Of a stretch of 64,000 bases of DNA, positions 28,056 through 37,085 are shown piece by piece (the stretch's first letter is position 1; every line of letters starts with the position of its first letter). The notes below the pieces were generated by a model, which saw nothing but the letters and a program-made list of their open reading frames with translations, had not been told where the DNA came from and did no database searches. Origin of the DNA: an uncultured Pseudomonadales bacterium (GTDB lineage: Bacteria > Pseudomonadota > Gammaproteobacteria > Pseudomonadales > Azotimanducaceae); the NCBI GenBank assembly GCA_958295875.1, contig OY282379.1:2881046-2945045 (forward strand). Reading direction: 5' to 3'. The position numbers were made by a program, and so were the translations under genes.

Positions 28056-29534
28056 GTGGCCAGCGGCCTGCGCAAGTGTTGCCGCCAAGGCGCATTGGCG
28101 TTGCTGGGCTTGGCCGGGGCTAGCGCTCTCGGTGCCGAACTCGCCCCAAGCGACACGGCGGTGGCGCATGGCGCGGCGCAGGCGGTGGAGCGCGTGGAGG
28201 GCTACCGACAGCGCGCCATTGCGATGGCGGACGACATCTGGGGGTTCGCGGAGCTTGGATATCAGGAGGAGCGCAGCGCGGGGCGTTTGGCGGATTTCCT
28301 CCAAGCGCAGGGCTTTGCCGTGGTGCGGGGCGTTGCCGACATGCCCACCGCGTTCGTGGCCGTGCGGGGCACGGGCTCGCCCGTCATCGCCGTGCTCGCC
28401 GAGTTCGACGCGCTGCCTGGCCTCTCGCAGGCGGCGCAGCCAGAGCGGATGCCGCGCACTCCGGGCGGCGCCGGCCATGCCTGCGGCCATCACCTTTTTG
28501 GCAGCGCGTCCGCCGTGGCGGCCGCGGCCCTAGCAGATTGGCTCGCCGCCACCGGCCGCCCGGGCGAGGTGCGCGTGTATGGCGCGCCGGCGGAGGAAGG
28601 CGGTTCGGGCAAGGTGTACATGACGCGCGCTGGCTTGTTTGATGATGTGGACGTGGCGCTGCATTGGCACCCGAGCGGCCGCAACGACGCGTCGGCTTCG
28701 AGCAGCACGGCGAACAAATCTGCGCGGTTTCGCTTTCAGGGCAGGGCGGCGCACGCGGCCTCAGCCCCAGCGCAGGGCCGCTCTGCGCTTGATGGGGTGG
28801 AGGCCATGAACTTCATGGTGAACCTCATGCGCGAGCATGTGCCGTCGGACGCGCGGATGCACTATGTCATCACCGAGGGCGGCGCCGCGCCGAACATCGT
28901 GCCGGAGACAGCGGAGGTCTACTACTACGTTCGCCATCCGCGCGTGGAGGTCGCCGCAGCGCTGTTCGAGCGCGTGGTGGCGGCCGCGGAAGCGGCCGCC
29001 CTCGGCACCGGCACCGCCATGTCCTACGAAATCATGCATGGCAACTATCCGGTGTTGCGCAACGACGCGCTGGCGCAGTTGATCGACGGCCATCTGCGCG
29101 CGTTGGGCGGCGTCGTCTACACGCCCGCCGAGCGCGCCTTTGCCGAGGCCATCCGCGAGACATTGGTGGCGCCGCCGCGCTGGGCGCTGGGCAGCGAGGC
29201 GGAAGTGCAGCCGTTTGAGTTCAAGCAGGGCATGGGTTCCACCGATGTGGGAGACGTGAGCTGGAACGTTCCCACCGGCGGTTTCCGCACCGCCACTTGG
29301 CCGCCCGGCACGCCAGCCCACAGTTGGCAGGCCGTGGCTGCCGGCGGCATGAGCATCGGCCACAAGGGCATGATGCTGGCCGCGCGCACACTGGCCGCTA
29401 CTGGGGCTGCGTTGTTCCTGGAGCCGCGCCACATCGAAGCGGCGCGCGCGGAGTTCGAACGCCGCCGCGGCGCTGATTTTGAGTATGCGCCCTTGCTAGG
29501 CGACCGGGCGCCGCCGCTGGACTATCGGCGATGA
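28056..29534 (+). CDS. Exported M20 family metallopeptidase/amidohydrolase (AbgB-like)
   Basis: Di-zinc hydrolase of the aminoacyl/amidohydrolase type. GHACGHHLFGSAS supplies metal ligands, and PAEEGGSGK carries the catalytic glutamate. The dimerisation domain (RFQGRAAHAASAP) and the C-terminal segment with STDVGDVSW and PAHSWQAVA follow. Starting at GTG 28056 gives a 492-aa protein with a canonical signal peptide (LRKCCRQGALALLGLAG then ASALGAE), implying export. In-frame starts further upstream, including ATG 27972, would bury this signal. About 270 bases separate it from the divergent permease. It is coupled by ATGA overlap to the next gene. Confidence 0.85.
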   Translation: MASGLRKCCRQGALALLGLAGASALGAELAPSDTAVAHGAAQAVERVEGYRQRAIAMADDIWGFAELGYQEERSAGRLADFLQAQGFAVVRGVADMPTAFVAVRGTGSPVIAVLAEFDALPGLSQAAQPERMPRTPGGAGHACGHHLFGSASAVAAAALADWLAATGRPGEVRVYGAPAEEGGSGKVYMTRAGLFDDVDVALHWHPSGRNDASASSSTANKSARFRFQGRAAHAASAPAQGRSALDGVEAMNFMVNLMREHVPSDARMHYVITEGGAAPNIVPETAEVYYYVRHPRVEVAAALFERVVAAAEAAALGTGTAMSYEIMHGNYPVLRNDALAQLIDGHLRALGGVVYTPAERAFAEAIRETLVAPPRWALGSEAEVQPFEFKQGMGSTDVGDVSWNVPTGGFRTATWPPGTPAHSWQAVAAGGMSIGHKGMMLAARTLAATGAALFLEPRHIEAARAEFERRRGADFEYAPLLGDRAPPLDYRR

Positions 29535-30403
29535 AGGAACGCATCCTGCTCCTGCACCCCGGTGCGATGGGCGCCTCCGTGGGCGCTGCCTTGCACGGCA
29601 ATGGGCATGTCGTCCGCTGGCTGCCGGCGGGCCGCAGCGCCGCCACCGCTAGCCGCGCTCAGGATGCCGGCTTGGTTGCGGCGGAGACGCTTGCTGGGGC
29701 GCTCGCAGAGGTGAGGGCCGTCATCTCGGTGTGCCCGCCCCATGCCGCCGTGGAAGTCGCCGCGGCCGTGGCGGGGCAGGGCTTCGCCGGCCTCTACGTC
29801 GATGCCAATGCCGTGTCGCCGGCCACCGCCACGCGCATCGCCGGCGTTGTTGGCGCCGGCTTCGTGGATGGCGGCATCATCGGGCCGCCGGCTTGGCGCG
29901 CGGGGTTGACGCGGCTCTATGTGAGCGGCGAGGAAGCCTCGCGGGTGGCCGGTTGGTTCGAGGGTTCGCCCCTTGATGCGCGCGTGGTCACGGGCTCCGC
30001 ATCGGCGCTCAAGATGTGCTACGCCGCTTACACGAAGGGCAGCACCGCCTTGTTGCTCGCCATCCGCGCGTTGGCGGAGCGTGAGGGCGTCAGCGCCGCG
30101 CTCCGAACGGAGTGGGACATCTCACAGCCCGGTCTTGGAGACCGCAGCGAGCGCTCGGCCGCAGCAGCCGGCGCCAAGGCGTGGCGCTTTGCCGGCGAGA
30201 TGCGGGAGATCGCGGCGACATTTGCGGCCGCGGGGCTGCCGGATGGATTTCATCTCGCAGCCGCCGAGACGTACCGCCGCTTGGCGCCCCTGAAAGATGC
30301 GCAGCAAGTGGACATGGCGGCGGCGCTGGCATTGCTTGCCGGCGACGCGGGCGACGAGGACGCGGCTCGCCAACAAGACGCTGCGGCAGCGGATGGCGCC
30401 TGA
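29531..30403 (+). CDS. 6-phosphogluconate dehydrogenase-like NAD(P)-binding protein with DUF1932-type C-terminus
   Basis: A 290-aa protein with an N-terminal Rossmann fold. LLHPGAMGASVGAAL is a variant of GxGxMG, and VDANAVSPATATRIA is the substrate-binding strand of beta-hydroxyacid dehydrogenases. VDGGIIGPPAWRAGLTRLYVSG resembles the DAPVSGG region of that superfamily. The conserved Lys region is SALKMCYAAYTKGSTALL, followed by the DUF1932 helical domain. The substrate is unknown. The ATG overlaps the upstream peptidase stop, so the two products may act on the same compound. Confidence 0.85.
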   Translation: MKERILLLHPGAMGASVGAALHGNGHVVRWLPAGRSAATASRAQDAGLVAAETLAGALAEVRAVISVCPPHAAVEVAAAVAGQGFAGLYVDANAVSPATATRIAGVVGAGFVDGGIIGPPAWRAGLTRLYVSGEEASRVAGWFEGSPLDARVVTGSASALKMCYAAYTKGSTALLLAIRALAEREGVSAALRTEWDISQPGLGDRSERSAAAAGAKAWRFAGEMREIAATFAAAGLPDGFHLAAAETYRRLAPLKDAQQVDMAAALALLAGDAGDEDAARQQDAAAADGA

Positions 30404-30453
30404 ACCGCACTGCCAACGGGTTAGAATCCGCCCCAACGGCTAGGAGGAATGCC

Positions 30454-32406
30454 ATGAGAACAACAGTTGCCTTGGCCTTGATCTGCGCCGGCCTCAGCGC
30501 CCAAGCGGCGCGGGTCGACAATTTCTCGCTGTTGGATCAGCACGGCGCAGCCCATGAGCTTTACTACTACTCAGACGCCGCCGCCATCGTGCTCATCGTG
30601 CAAGGCAATGGTTGCCCGATCGTGCGCAACGCCTTGGCGGATTACCGCGCCATCAGCGACGCGTACGCCGCGCGTGGCGTGGTGTTCCTGATGATCAACG
30701 CCAACTTGCAGGACAACCGCGCAGCCATCGCCGAGGAGGCCGCGGAGTGGGACATCCCGTACCCCATCTTGGTGGATGAGACGCAGCTAGTGGGCGAATC
30801 CCTTGGCCTCACGCGCACCGCGGAGGTGCTCGTCATCGACCCGCAGGGTTGGCGCATCGCCTATCGCGGCGCCGTCAACGATCGGCTGGCCTACGAACGG
30901 CAAAAGGCCGTGGCCGAGAAGCACTACTTGCGCGACGCGCTCGATGCCGTGCTGGCCGGCGCTGAAACCACTCTCGCCGGCCAACCGGCGATCGGCTGCC
31001 TGATGAACCTGCCCGGCAAGGCCGCAGACCACTCCCAGATCTCCTACGCAGACACCATCGCGCCCCTCCTGCAGGACAACTGCGTCGAGTGCCACCGCAG
31101 CGGCGGCATCGCGCCGTGGGCGATGACCAGCTACGCCATGGTGCATGGCTTCGCACCCATGATCCGCGAAGTGATCCGCACCCGCCGCATGCCGCCTTGG
31201 CATGCAGACCCTCATGTCGGCCATTGGCAGAACGATCGGGCGCTCACCGTTGCGGAGCGGCAAACGCTTGTGCATTGGATTGAGGCCGGCGCGCCCCGCG
31301 GCGACGGGGCAGACCCGTTGGCAGAGGCCGCGGCGCCGGCGCCGGATTGGGCACTGGGCGAGCCGGATGTGCTCATCGACATTCCGGCGTTCGACGTGGC
31401 GGCGTCTGGAGTGGTGGACTATCAGTTTCATGTCGTCGCGAATCCGCTGGACCGGGACGTGTGGGTGCGCGCGATGGCCGTGCAGCCCGGCGTCACGGAA
31501 GTCGTCCACCATGTGTTGGTCGGCACCACCGACGTTGGAGCGCCGGTGGCGTATTCGAACGAGAGCCTGATGAACAACTATCTCGGCGGGTATGCGCCGG
31601 GCGTGGAGCCGCAAATGATGCCGGAAGGCACCGGCGTGTTCGTGCCAAAGGGCACGGGCTTCATGTTTCAGATGCACTACACGCCCTACGGCAAGGCCGT
31701 GACAGACCGTTCGCGGCTGGGGCTTTATCTGCATGACGAGCCGCCGGCCAACTTCCTGCGCCACAGCGTGGTGCTGAACCCCGGCATTCGCATTCCGGCC
31801 AATGCCAAGGCGCATGTCGAAACCGCGTACTTTGAGTTTCACCGGGAAGCGACGCTCTACACGGTGCTGCCGCACTCCCACTACCGCGGCAAGAGCTCCA
31901 CGTTCACGTTGCAACACCCGAACGGCGAGCGTGAACTCATCCTGTCTGTGCCGGATTACGACTTCAATTGGCAGCGCGGCTACGACTTCGCCACGCCCCG
32001 GCTGTTGGCGCCCGGCACGCGGCTCATCCACACCACGGTGTATGACAATTCGGCGCAAAACCCCGGCAATCCAGACCCGTCGCGGGAGGTGCCTTGGGGT
32101 TTGCAGTCCCACGACGAGATGCTCTACGGGGATTTCGTCTTTAGCTGGACGGAAGAGCGCTCCGACAAACCGATCCACGACAGTGACTTCATGGAGAGCG
32201 TGCAGTGGGTGGGTTTCATGGACCGCGACATGAACGGCAGCGTCGGCTTGGACGAGTTGCCGCCGGCCATGCGTGAGCGGATGCGGGAGACGTTCGCGCT
32301 AGGCGACGCTGATGGTGATGGCGCGCTCACTGCTGCCGAGTTCCTAGCCGGCAGCCGCGCCGCCGACGCCGACGAACCCGACGATGGCCTAGTCGCGGGA
32401 GACTGA
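30454..32406 (+). CDS. Exported multidomain redox protein: redoxin, CxxCH site, copper type II monooxygenase-like domain, EF-hands
   Basis: A 650-aa protein with a signal peptide (MRTTVALALICAGLSAQA). A peroxiredoxin/TlpA-like domain (~20-175) holds a single Cys (NGCPIVRNAL). CVECH at 210-214 is a c-type heme motif. The region ~290-560 resembles copper type II ascorbate-dependent monooxygenases: HH at 352-353 and HSH at 474-476 are candidate copper ligands, with QMHY near residue 408. Two EF-hand-like loops end it: DRDMNGSVGLDE from ~590 and DADGDGALTAAE from ~616. Likely periplasmic. TAGGAGG precedes the ATG. The reaction is unknown; a secreted oxygenase or oxidase with built-in electron transfer is inferred. 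Confidence 0.8.
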   Translation: MRTTVALALICAGLSAQAARVDNFSLLDQHGAAHELYYYSDAAAIVLIVQGNGCPIVRNALADYRAISDAYAARGVVFLMINANLQDNRAAIAEEAAEWDIPYPILVDETQLVGESLGLTRTAEVLVIDPQGWRIAYRGAVNDRLAYERQKAVAEKHYLRDALDAVLAGAETTLAGQPAIGCLMNLPGKAADHSQISYADTIAPLLQDNCVECHRSGGIAPWAMTSYAMVHGFAPMIREVIRTRRMPPWHADPHVGHWQNDRALTVAERQTLVHWIEAGAPRGDGADPLAEAAAPAPDWALGEPDVLIDIPAFDVAASGVVDYQFHVVANPLDRDVWVRAMAVQPGVTEVVHHVLVGTTDVGAPVAYSNESLMNNYLGGYAPGVEPQMMPEGTGVFVPKGTGFMFQMHYTPYGKAVTDRSRLGLYLHDEPPANFLRHSVVLNPGIRIPANAKAHVETAYFEFHREATLYTVLPHSHYRGKSSTFTLQHPNGERELILSVPDYDFNWQRGYDFATPRLLAPGTRLIHTTVYDNSAQNPGNPDPSREVPWGLQSHDEMLYGDFVFSWTEERSDKPIHDSDFMESVQWVGFMDRDMNGSVGLDELPPAMRERMRETFALGDADGDGALTAAEFLAGSRAADADEPDDGLVAGD

Positions 32407-32433
32407 CGCGCCGCCCAGCGGCGCCACGCCTCC

Positions 32434-34623
32434 ATGCAGAGCGCCCCGCCCGTTCGGGACATTGTGCTGGTCGGGGCTGGGCACAGCCATGTGGCGGTGC
32501 TGCGGCGCTTCGGGATGCGCCCGGAGCCGGGGCTGCGCATCACAGTGGTGGCGCGGGAGGTGCAGACGCCGTACTCCGGGATGCTGCCCGGCGTCGTCGC
32601 GGGCCTCTACGACGAGGCGGAAATCCACATCGACGTGGCGCGGCTTGCCGCGTTCGCCGGCGCCCGCTTGATCGCCGGTCAAGCGGTGGGGCTTGAGCCG
32701 AACGCGCAGCGCGTGCTGCTCGACGATCGCCCGCCGCTGCGCTACGACATTCTCTCCATCAACGTGGGCGGCGCTTCCGGCGCCGAACTGCCGGAAGCGG
32801 CTTGGCTCACGCCCGTGAAACCGATCGGTGGCTTCCTGCCGCGCTGGCGGCGCGTTGCGGATGCCTTGGCGCAGGGGCCGCTGCGCATCCTGCTCATCGG
32901 CGGCGGGCCGGGCAGCGTCGAGTTGGCCTTGGCCATGCGGGCGCGGTTCCCGGCCACGGCGCGGGTGACGCTCGCCACCGGGGACGCTGAAGTGCTCGCA
33001 GCTCATGCCCGCGGGGCGCGGCGTCGCCTTGCCAAGCGGTTGGCCGCCAGCGGCGTCGAGGTCGTCACCGGCTTCTTCGCCGCTGCCTTTGACGTTGCCT
33101 ACGTGACGGCCCGGGATGGACGGGCGCTGGAACACGATCATGTGTTTTGGGTGGCCGGCGTGGAAGCGTCCCCCGCCTTCAAGTCTTGCGGCCTCACTAC
33201 CGACGACGATGGCTTCATCGCTGTGGATCATTGCTTGCGCTCGCTCTCTCACGACAACGTGTTCGTGGCGGGAGACGCCGCGGCGATGGTGGGGCAACCG
33301 CGCCCCAAGTCTGGCGTTTACGCCGTTCGCCAAGGCCCGACGTTGGCGGAGAACTTGCGCCGCTGCGCGTTGCGCCGGCCGTTGCGCGCCTACCGGGCGC
33401 AGCGGAGGGCGCTGGCGCTGATTGGCGTCCCCCACCGCGGCGCAGTGGCGTCCCGTGGCGGCCTGAGCGTGTCCGGGCGCTGGGTTTGGCGTTGGAAGCA
33501 GTGGCTGGACCGCCGCTTCATGGCCCGCTATCAGGCATTGCCGGCGATGCCGGAAGAAGCTCCGGCGCTGCATCCGGCGCTGCAAGCTGCGGCGCCGGCG
33601 GCGATGCGCTGCGGTGGCTGCGGCGCCAAGCTCGGCGCAGACTTGCTGAATCGCGTGCTGGCGCGCCTAGACCTGCCGGAGGATGCGAGCCTCCTGCAGG
33701 GCATCGGCGACGACGCGGCGGTGATGCGGCTCGAGGGCACGCATCTCGTGCTCACCTGCGATGGCTTTCGCGCCATGATCGACGATCCGTACCGGTTTGG
33801 CCGCGTCGCCGCGCATCACGCCCTCAATGACGCCTACGCCATGAACGCGACGCCGCGCTACGCGCTGGCGCTGGTGACGGTGCCGGCGATGGCCGATGCG
33901 CTGATGGAAGAAGATCTCTATCAAGTGATGGCGGGTGCCGCGTCGGCGCTGGCCGACGAGGGCGTCACCCTCGTTGGCGGCCACTCGGCAGAAGCCGCGG
34001 AACTGTCCGTCGGCTTCATGGTGGCCGGCGCCGCTGGCAACCAGATGCTCCCCAAGGGCGGCTTGCAGGTGGGCCAGCGGCTGGTGCTCAACAAGCCCAT
34101 CGGCGTGGGCGTGGTGCTTGCCGGCGCCATGCGGGCGCGCGTCGCCGGGGAAGACTTGATGGCCGCCATCGAACAGATGGACCAATCCAACGCCGCCGCG
34201 GCCGGCATCTTGGCCGAACACGGCGCCACGGCCTGCACGGATGTGACTGGCTTTGGGCTGGCCGGACACTTGAGCGAAATGACCCGCGCCGCCGGCGTGG
34301 GCGCAACGCTCTGGCTGGACGCGCTGCCGCGTTTGTCGAGCGCGGTGGAACTGATGGGCGCTGGGGCTGCCAGTTCCTTGCAGGAAAACAACGAGCAAGC
34401 GCTCGGCGACTACGCATGCGACGCGCACATGCGCCAAGGCGTGGCGTTTCGGCTGCTGGCGGATCCGCAAACGGCGGGGGGTTTGCTGGCCGGCGTGCCG
34501 GCGGCTTTGAGCGATGCCTGCGCGCGGGCGTTGCGCGACGCCGGCTATCCGCACAGCGCCGTGGTTGGCGAGGTGGTGGACGCGGGTTTGAGCGTGGTGC
34601 CTGGCGCTGGGCTGCCGGCATGA
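32434..34623 (+). CDS. selD: Fusion of FAD/NAD(P)-dependent oxidoreductase with selenide, water dikinase
   Basis: A 729-aa two-domain protein. Residues ~1-380 are an NDH-2/pyridine-nucleotide-disulfide-type oxidoreductase: FAD motif VLVGAGHSHVAVLRRF, NAD motif LLIGGGPGSVELAL and C-terminal FAD contact NVFVAGDAAAMV. Residues ~385-729 are SelD, which makes selenophosphate from selenide and ATP. The active-site Cys396 and Lys399 (GGCGAKLG) are present, as is DDAAVM for Mg-ATP. Such fusions are known in other bacteria. No selA, selB or selU is in the window, so whether selenium goes to selenocysteine or selenouridine cannot be told. ATGA overlap to the DsbA-like gene. Confidence 0.93.
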   Translation: MQSAPPVRDIVLVGAGHSHVAVLRRFGMRPEPGLRITVVAREVQTPYSGMLPGVVAGLYDEAEIHIDVARLAAFAGARLIAGQAVGLEPNAQRVLLDDRPPLRYDILSINVGGASGAELPEAAWLTPVKPIGGFLPRWRRVADALAQGPLRILLIGGGPGSVELALAMRARFPATARVTLATGDAEVLAAHARGARRRLAKRLAASGVEVVTGFFAAAFDVAYVTARDGRALEHDHVFWVAGVEASPAFKSCGLTTDDDGFIAVDHCLRSLSHDNVFVAGDAAAMVGQPRPKSGVYAVRQGPTLAENLRRCALRRPLRAYRAQRRALALIGVPHRGAVASRGGLSVSGRWVWRWKQWLDRRFMARYQALPAMPEEAPALHPALQAAAPAAMRCGGCGAKLGADLLNRVLARLDLPEDASLLQGIGDDAAVMRLEGTHLVLTCDGFRAMIDDPYRFGRVAAHHALNDAYAMNATPRYALALVTVPAMADALMEEDLYQVMAGAASALADEGVTLVGGHSAEAAELSVGFMVAGAAGNQMLPKGGLQVGQRLVLNKPIGVGVVLAGAMRARVAGEDLMAAIEQMDQSNAAAAGILAEHGATACTDVTGFGLAGHLSEMTRAAGVGATLWLDALPRLSSAVELMGAGAASSLQENNEQALGDYACDAHMRQGVAFRLLADPQTAGGLLAGVPAALSDACARALRDAGYPHSAVVGEVVDAGLSVVPGAGLPA

Positions 34624-35282
34624 CGGCGACTGTCCGCATCGTCACTGACCCGATGTGTTCTTGGTGCTGGGGCACCACGCCGCACTATGAGGTGACGATG
34701 GTGGAACTCGCTGGGCGCGGCGTGGCCTTCGACATCGCCATGAGCGGCATCAACGTGCATAGCACGCGCCCGGTGGGCGCCTATGGCCGCGAACGGCTCG
34801 CGGCTTTGTGGCGTGAAGTGACGGAGGTGACGGGGCAGCACTTTTCCCACCACCTGCCGCCCGGCACTGTCTACAACAGCCTGTTGCCTTGCCTCGCGGT
34901 GGAGGCGATGCGCGACGTGCATAGTGCGCCCCCGTTCGGCTACGCGCACCGGCTGCAGCAGCGGTTCTTCGCGGAGGGCGTCAACGTGAACGATTTGGAC
35001 GTGCTGTTGGAGACTGCCACCGAGTATGGCGCTGCGCCGGACGCGATGCGCAAGCTCATGAACTCGAACGCGGTGCGTGAGCGCACCCGTTGGGGCTTCG
35101 AGAACGCCCGCAGCTACGGCACCAACGCCGTGCCGAACGTGCTCGTCAGTGCGGATGGCGTGGAGTTCCGCCTGTTCGCCGGCGGCTTCGTGGACGCCGA
35201 GCAGCTCACGGCAGACCTTGAAGCTTGGCTGGACGGGTTGGGCGACGGGGCCTCGCCTGGCGTCGGCAGGGAAACCGGCTAG
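34620..35282 (+). CDS. DsbA family thioredoxin-fold protein (FrnE/2-hydroxychromene isomerase-like)
   Basis: A 220-aa protein beginning with a strand and the redox motif DPMCSWCWG (C13, C16), as in cytoplasmic DsbA-like/FrnE proteins. The helical insertion follows, then the cis-Pro segment TNAVPNVLVS near residue 170. No signal peptide is present, so it is probably cytoplasmic. It is translationally coupled to selD (ATGA), and a thiol-redox role in selenium handling is an attractive but unproven inference. Downstream 35283-35503 holds no recognisable gene. Confidence 0.87.
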   Translation: MTATVRIVTDPMCSWCWGTTPHYEVTMVELAGRGVAFDIAMSGINVHSTRPVGAYGRERLAALWREVTEVTGQHFSHHLPPGTVYNSLLPCLAVEAMRDVHSAPPFGYAHRLQQRFFAEGVNVNDLDVLLETATEYGAAPDAMRKLMNSNAVRERTRWGFENARSYGTNAVPNVLVSADGVEFRLFAGGFVDAEQLTADLEAWLDGLGDGASPGVGRETG

Positions 35283-35503
35283 AGAGACCTGTGTGCCACC
35301 GTTGAGAGGGATCGTCTTCCCACACGGATGTGTACATCCGAACTTGGTGATGATTGGCATTGATGCGGTGGCCGGCGTGGGGCGGACATGCAAGGGCGAT
35401 TGGCTCTCGCCTGTGCCTGTGCTGGAATACGCCGCTTAGCTTTCGCGTCTTCATGGCCGCGGTGACGCGGCGCTGGTTTGGCGCACCTTAAGGGACTGCA
35501 ACC

Positions 35504-36892
35504 ATGTTCGAGAGCCTAAGCGAGCGGCTCGGCAACGCACTGCGCGGGCTTGCGGGCCGCGCCTACCTCTCCGAGGACACCGTGCGCGCATCGGTGCGTG
35601 AGGTGCGCTTGGCGTTGGTCGAGGCGGATGTCGCCTTGGAAGTGGCGCGCTCCTTCACCGCCGCGGTGCAGGCCAAGGCGCTTGGCCAAGCGGTGGGGCC
35701 TGGCCTCACCGCTAGCGAGGCGTTTGCGCGCATCGTGCGCGACGAGTTGGTCGCGGCGATGGGTGCGGCGAACGATGCGTTGAACTTGGCCGCCACGCCG
35801 CCGGCGGTGATTCTCATGGCCGGCCTGCAGGGCGCCGGCAAAACCACCACCGCGGCCAAGCTCGCCCGGCTCCTGCGCGAGCGCGAGGGCAAGCGCGTCG
35901 CGGTCGTCAGCGCGGACGTGCATCGCCCGGCAGCCATTGAACAGTTGGGCGCCCTGGCCGCGGAGGCGGGCGCCCGCTTTGTGCCGAGCGCTGTGGGTGA
36001 GGAACCCCTCGCCATCGCCGAGCGCGCGCTGGCGGACGCCGGCGCCAACTTTGATGATGTGCTGATCGTCGACACCGCCGGGCGCTTGGCCATCGACGCC
36101 GAGATGATGGCCGGCATCGCCGCCCTGCACGCTGCCTTGCAACCGGTGGAAACTCTCTTTGTGGTGGACGCCATGACTGGGCAGGACGCCGCCGCCACCG
36201 CCAAGGCGTTCAACGCCGCCTTGCCGCTGACCGGCGTGGTGTTGGCGAAGGCGGATGGCGATGCCCGCGGTGGCGCCGCGCTGTCGGTGCGCGCCATCTG
36301 CGGCAAGCCGATCAAGTTTCTCGGCGTCGGCGAGCGCACGGATGGCTTGGAGCCCTTCCACCCAGACCGCATCGCGTCCCGCATCCTCGGCATGGGCGAC
36401 ATGCAGACGCTCATCGAAGAGGCGGACCGCAAGGTCGATAAGCAGCAGGCGCGCCGCCTCGCGACGAAACTCGGGCGTGGCCAACGGTTCAACCTGGAGG
36501 ACTTTCGGGATCAACTGCGGCAAATGACGCGCATGGGCGGCGTGGGCGCCATGTTGGAGAAACTGCCGGGCGCGGGCCAACTGGGAGCCCCGGCGCAGGC
36601 CGGGCTAGACGACGGCAGGTTCCAGCGCATGGAAGCCATCATCGGCTCCATGACCGTTCAAGAGCGCCGCTTCCCAGACATCGTGAATGGCGGCCGCAAG
36701 CGCCGCATCGCGATGGGCAGCGGCACACAGGTGCAGGACGTGAATCGCCTGCTGAAACAGCACAAGCAGATGCAGCGCGCCATGCGCAAGATGACCAGCA
36801 AGGGCAGCATGCAAAAGGCGATGCGGCGGATGCAAGCGAGCCAAACGGCAGGCAGCCCCCGGATGCCGGCGCGGCGCGGCCGGCGCCGGTGA
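35504..36892 (+). CDS. ffh: Signal recognition particle protein Ffh (SRP54)
   Basis: A 462-aa GTPase that binds signal sequences and 4.5S RNA and delivers ribosomes to FtsY. The N domain covers ~1-90. The G domain has GLQGAGKTTTAAKLA (~105-119), DTAGR near residue 190, and DGDARGGAALSVRAICGKPIKF. The usual TKxD base-specificity motif reads AKAD here, a Thr-to-Ala change. The Met-rich M domain ends the protein (MQRAMRKMTSKGSMQKAMRRM region). Length is normal. rpsP, its usual neighbour, lies 3.5 kb downstream beyond an inserted protease gene. Confidence 0.97.
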   Translation: MFESLSERLGNALRGLAGRAYLSEDTVRASVREVRLALVEADVALEVARSFTAAVQAKALGQAVGPGLTASEAFARIVRDELVAAMGAANDALNLAATPPAVILMAGLQGAGKTTTAAKLARLLREREGKRVAVVSADVHRPAAIEQLGALAAEAGARFVPSAVGEEPLAIAERALADAGANFDDVLIVDTAGRLAIDAEMMAGIAALHAALQPVETLFVVDAMTGQDAAATAKAFNAALPLTGVVLAKADGDARGGAALSVRAICGKPIKFLGVGERTDGLEPFHPDRIASRILGMGDMQTLIEEADRKVDKQQARRLATKLGRGQRFNLEDFRDQLRQMTRMGGVGAMLEKLPGAGQLGAPAQAGLDDGRFQRMEAIIGSMTVQERRFPDIVNGGRKRRIAMGSGTQVQDVNRLLKQHKQMQRAMRKMTSKGSMQKAMRRMQASQTAGSPRMPARRGRRR

Positions 36893-37085
36893 ATGCACCC
36901 ATTGGGGACTGGTTGCTGAGAGGGATCAGTGACCCTTCTAGACGTTGCGGTCAGGCAGCCGCTTCCGTCATCCTAGCGAACTCGGCAGGGGGCTTGGCGG
37001 TTCAATGTAAGCGGCGCAATGTTGAGCATGTGCCTTAGTATGTGCTAGAGCGCATTGTCAAGCGGCGGTACAGGAGGCTGGCGGA

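Noticed and set aside
35283..35503. Possible small ORF with FPHGCVHP motif between the DsbA-like gene and ffh
   Set aside because: No ribosome-binding site and no recognisable product. The open frame continues from a shadow of the DsbA-like gene.
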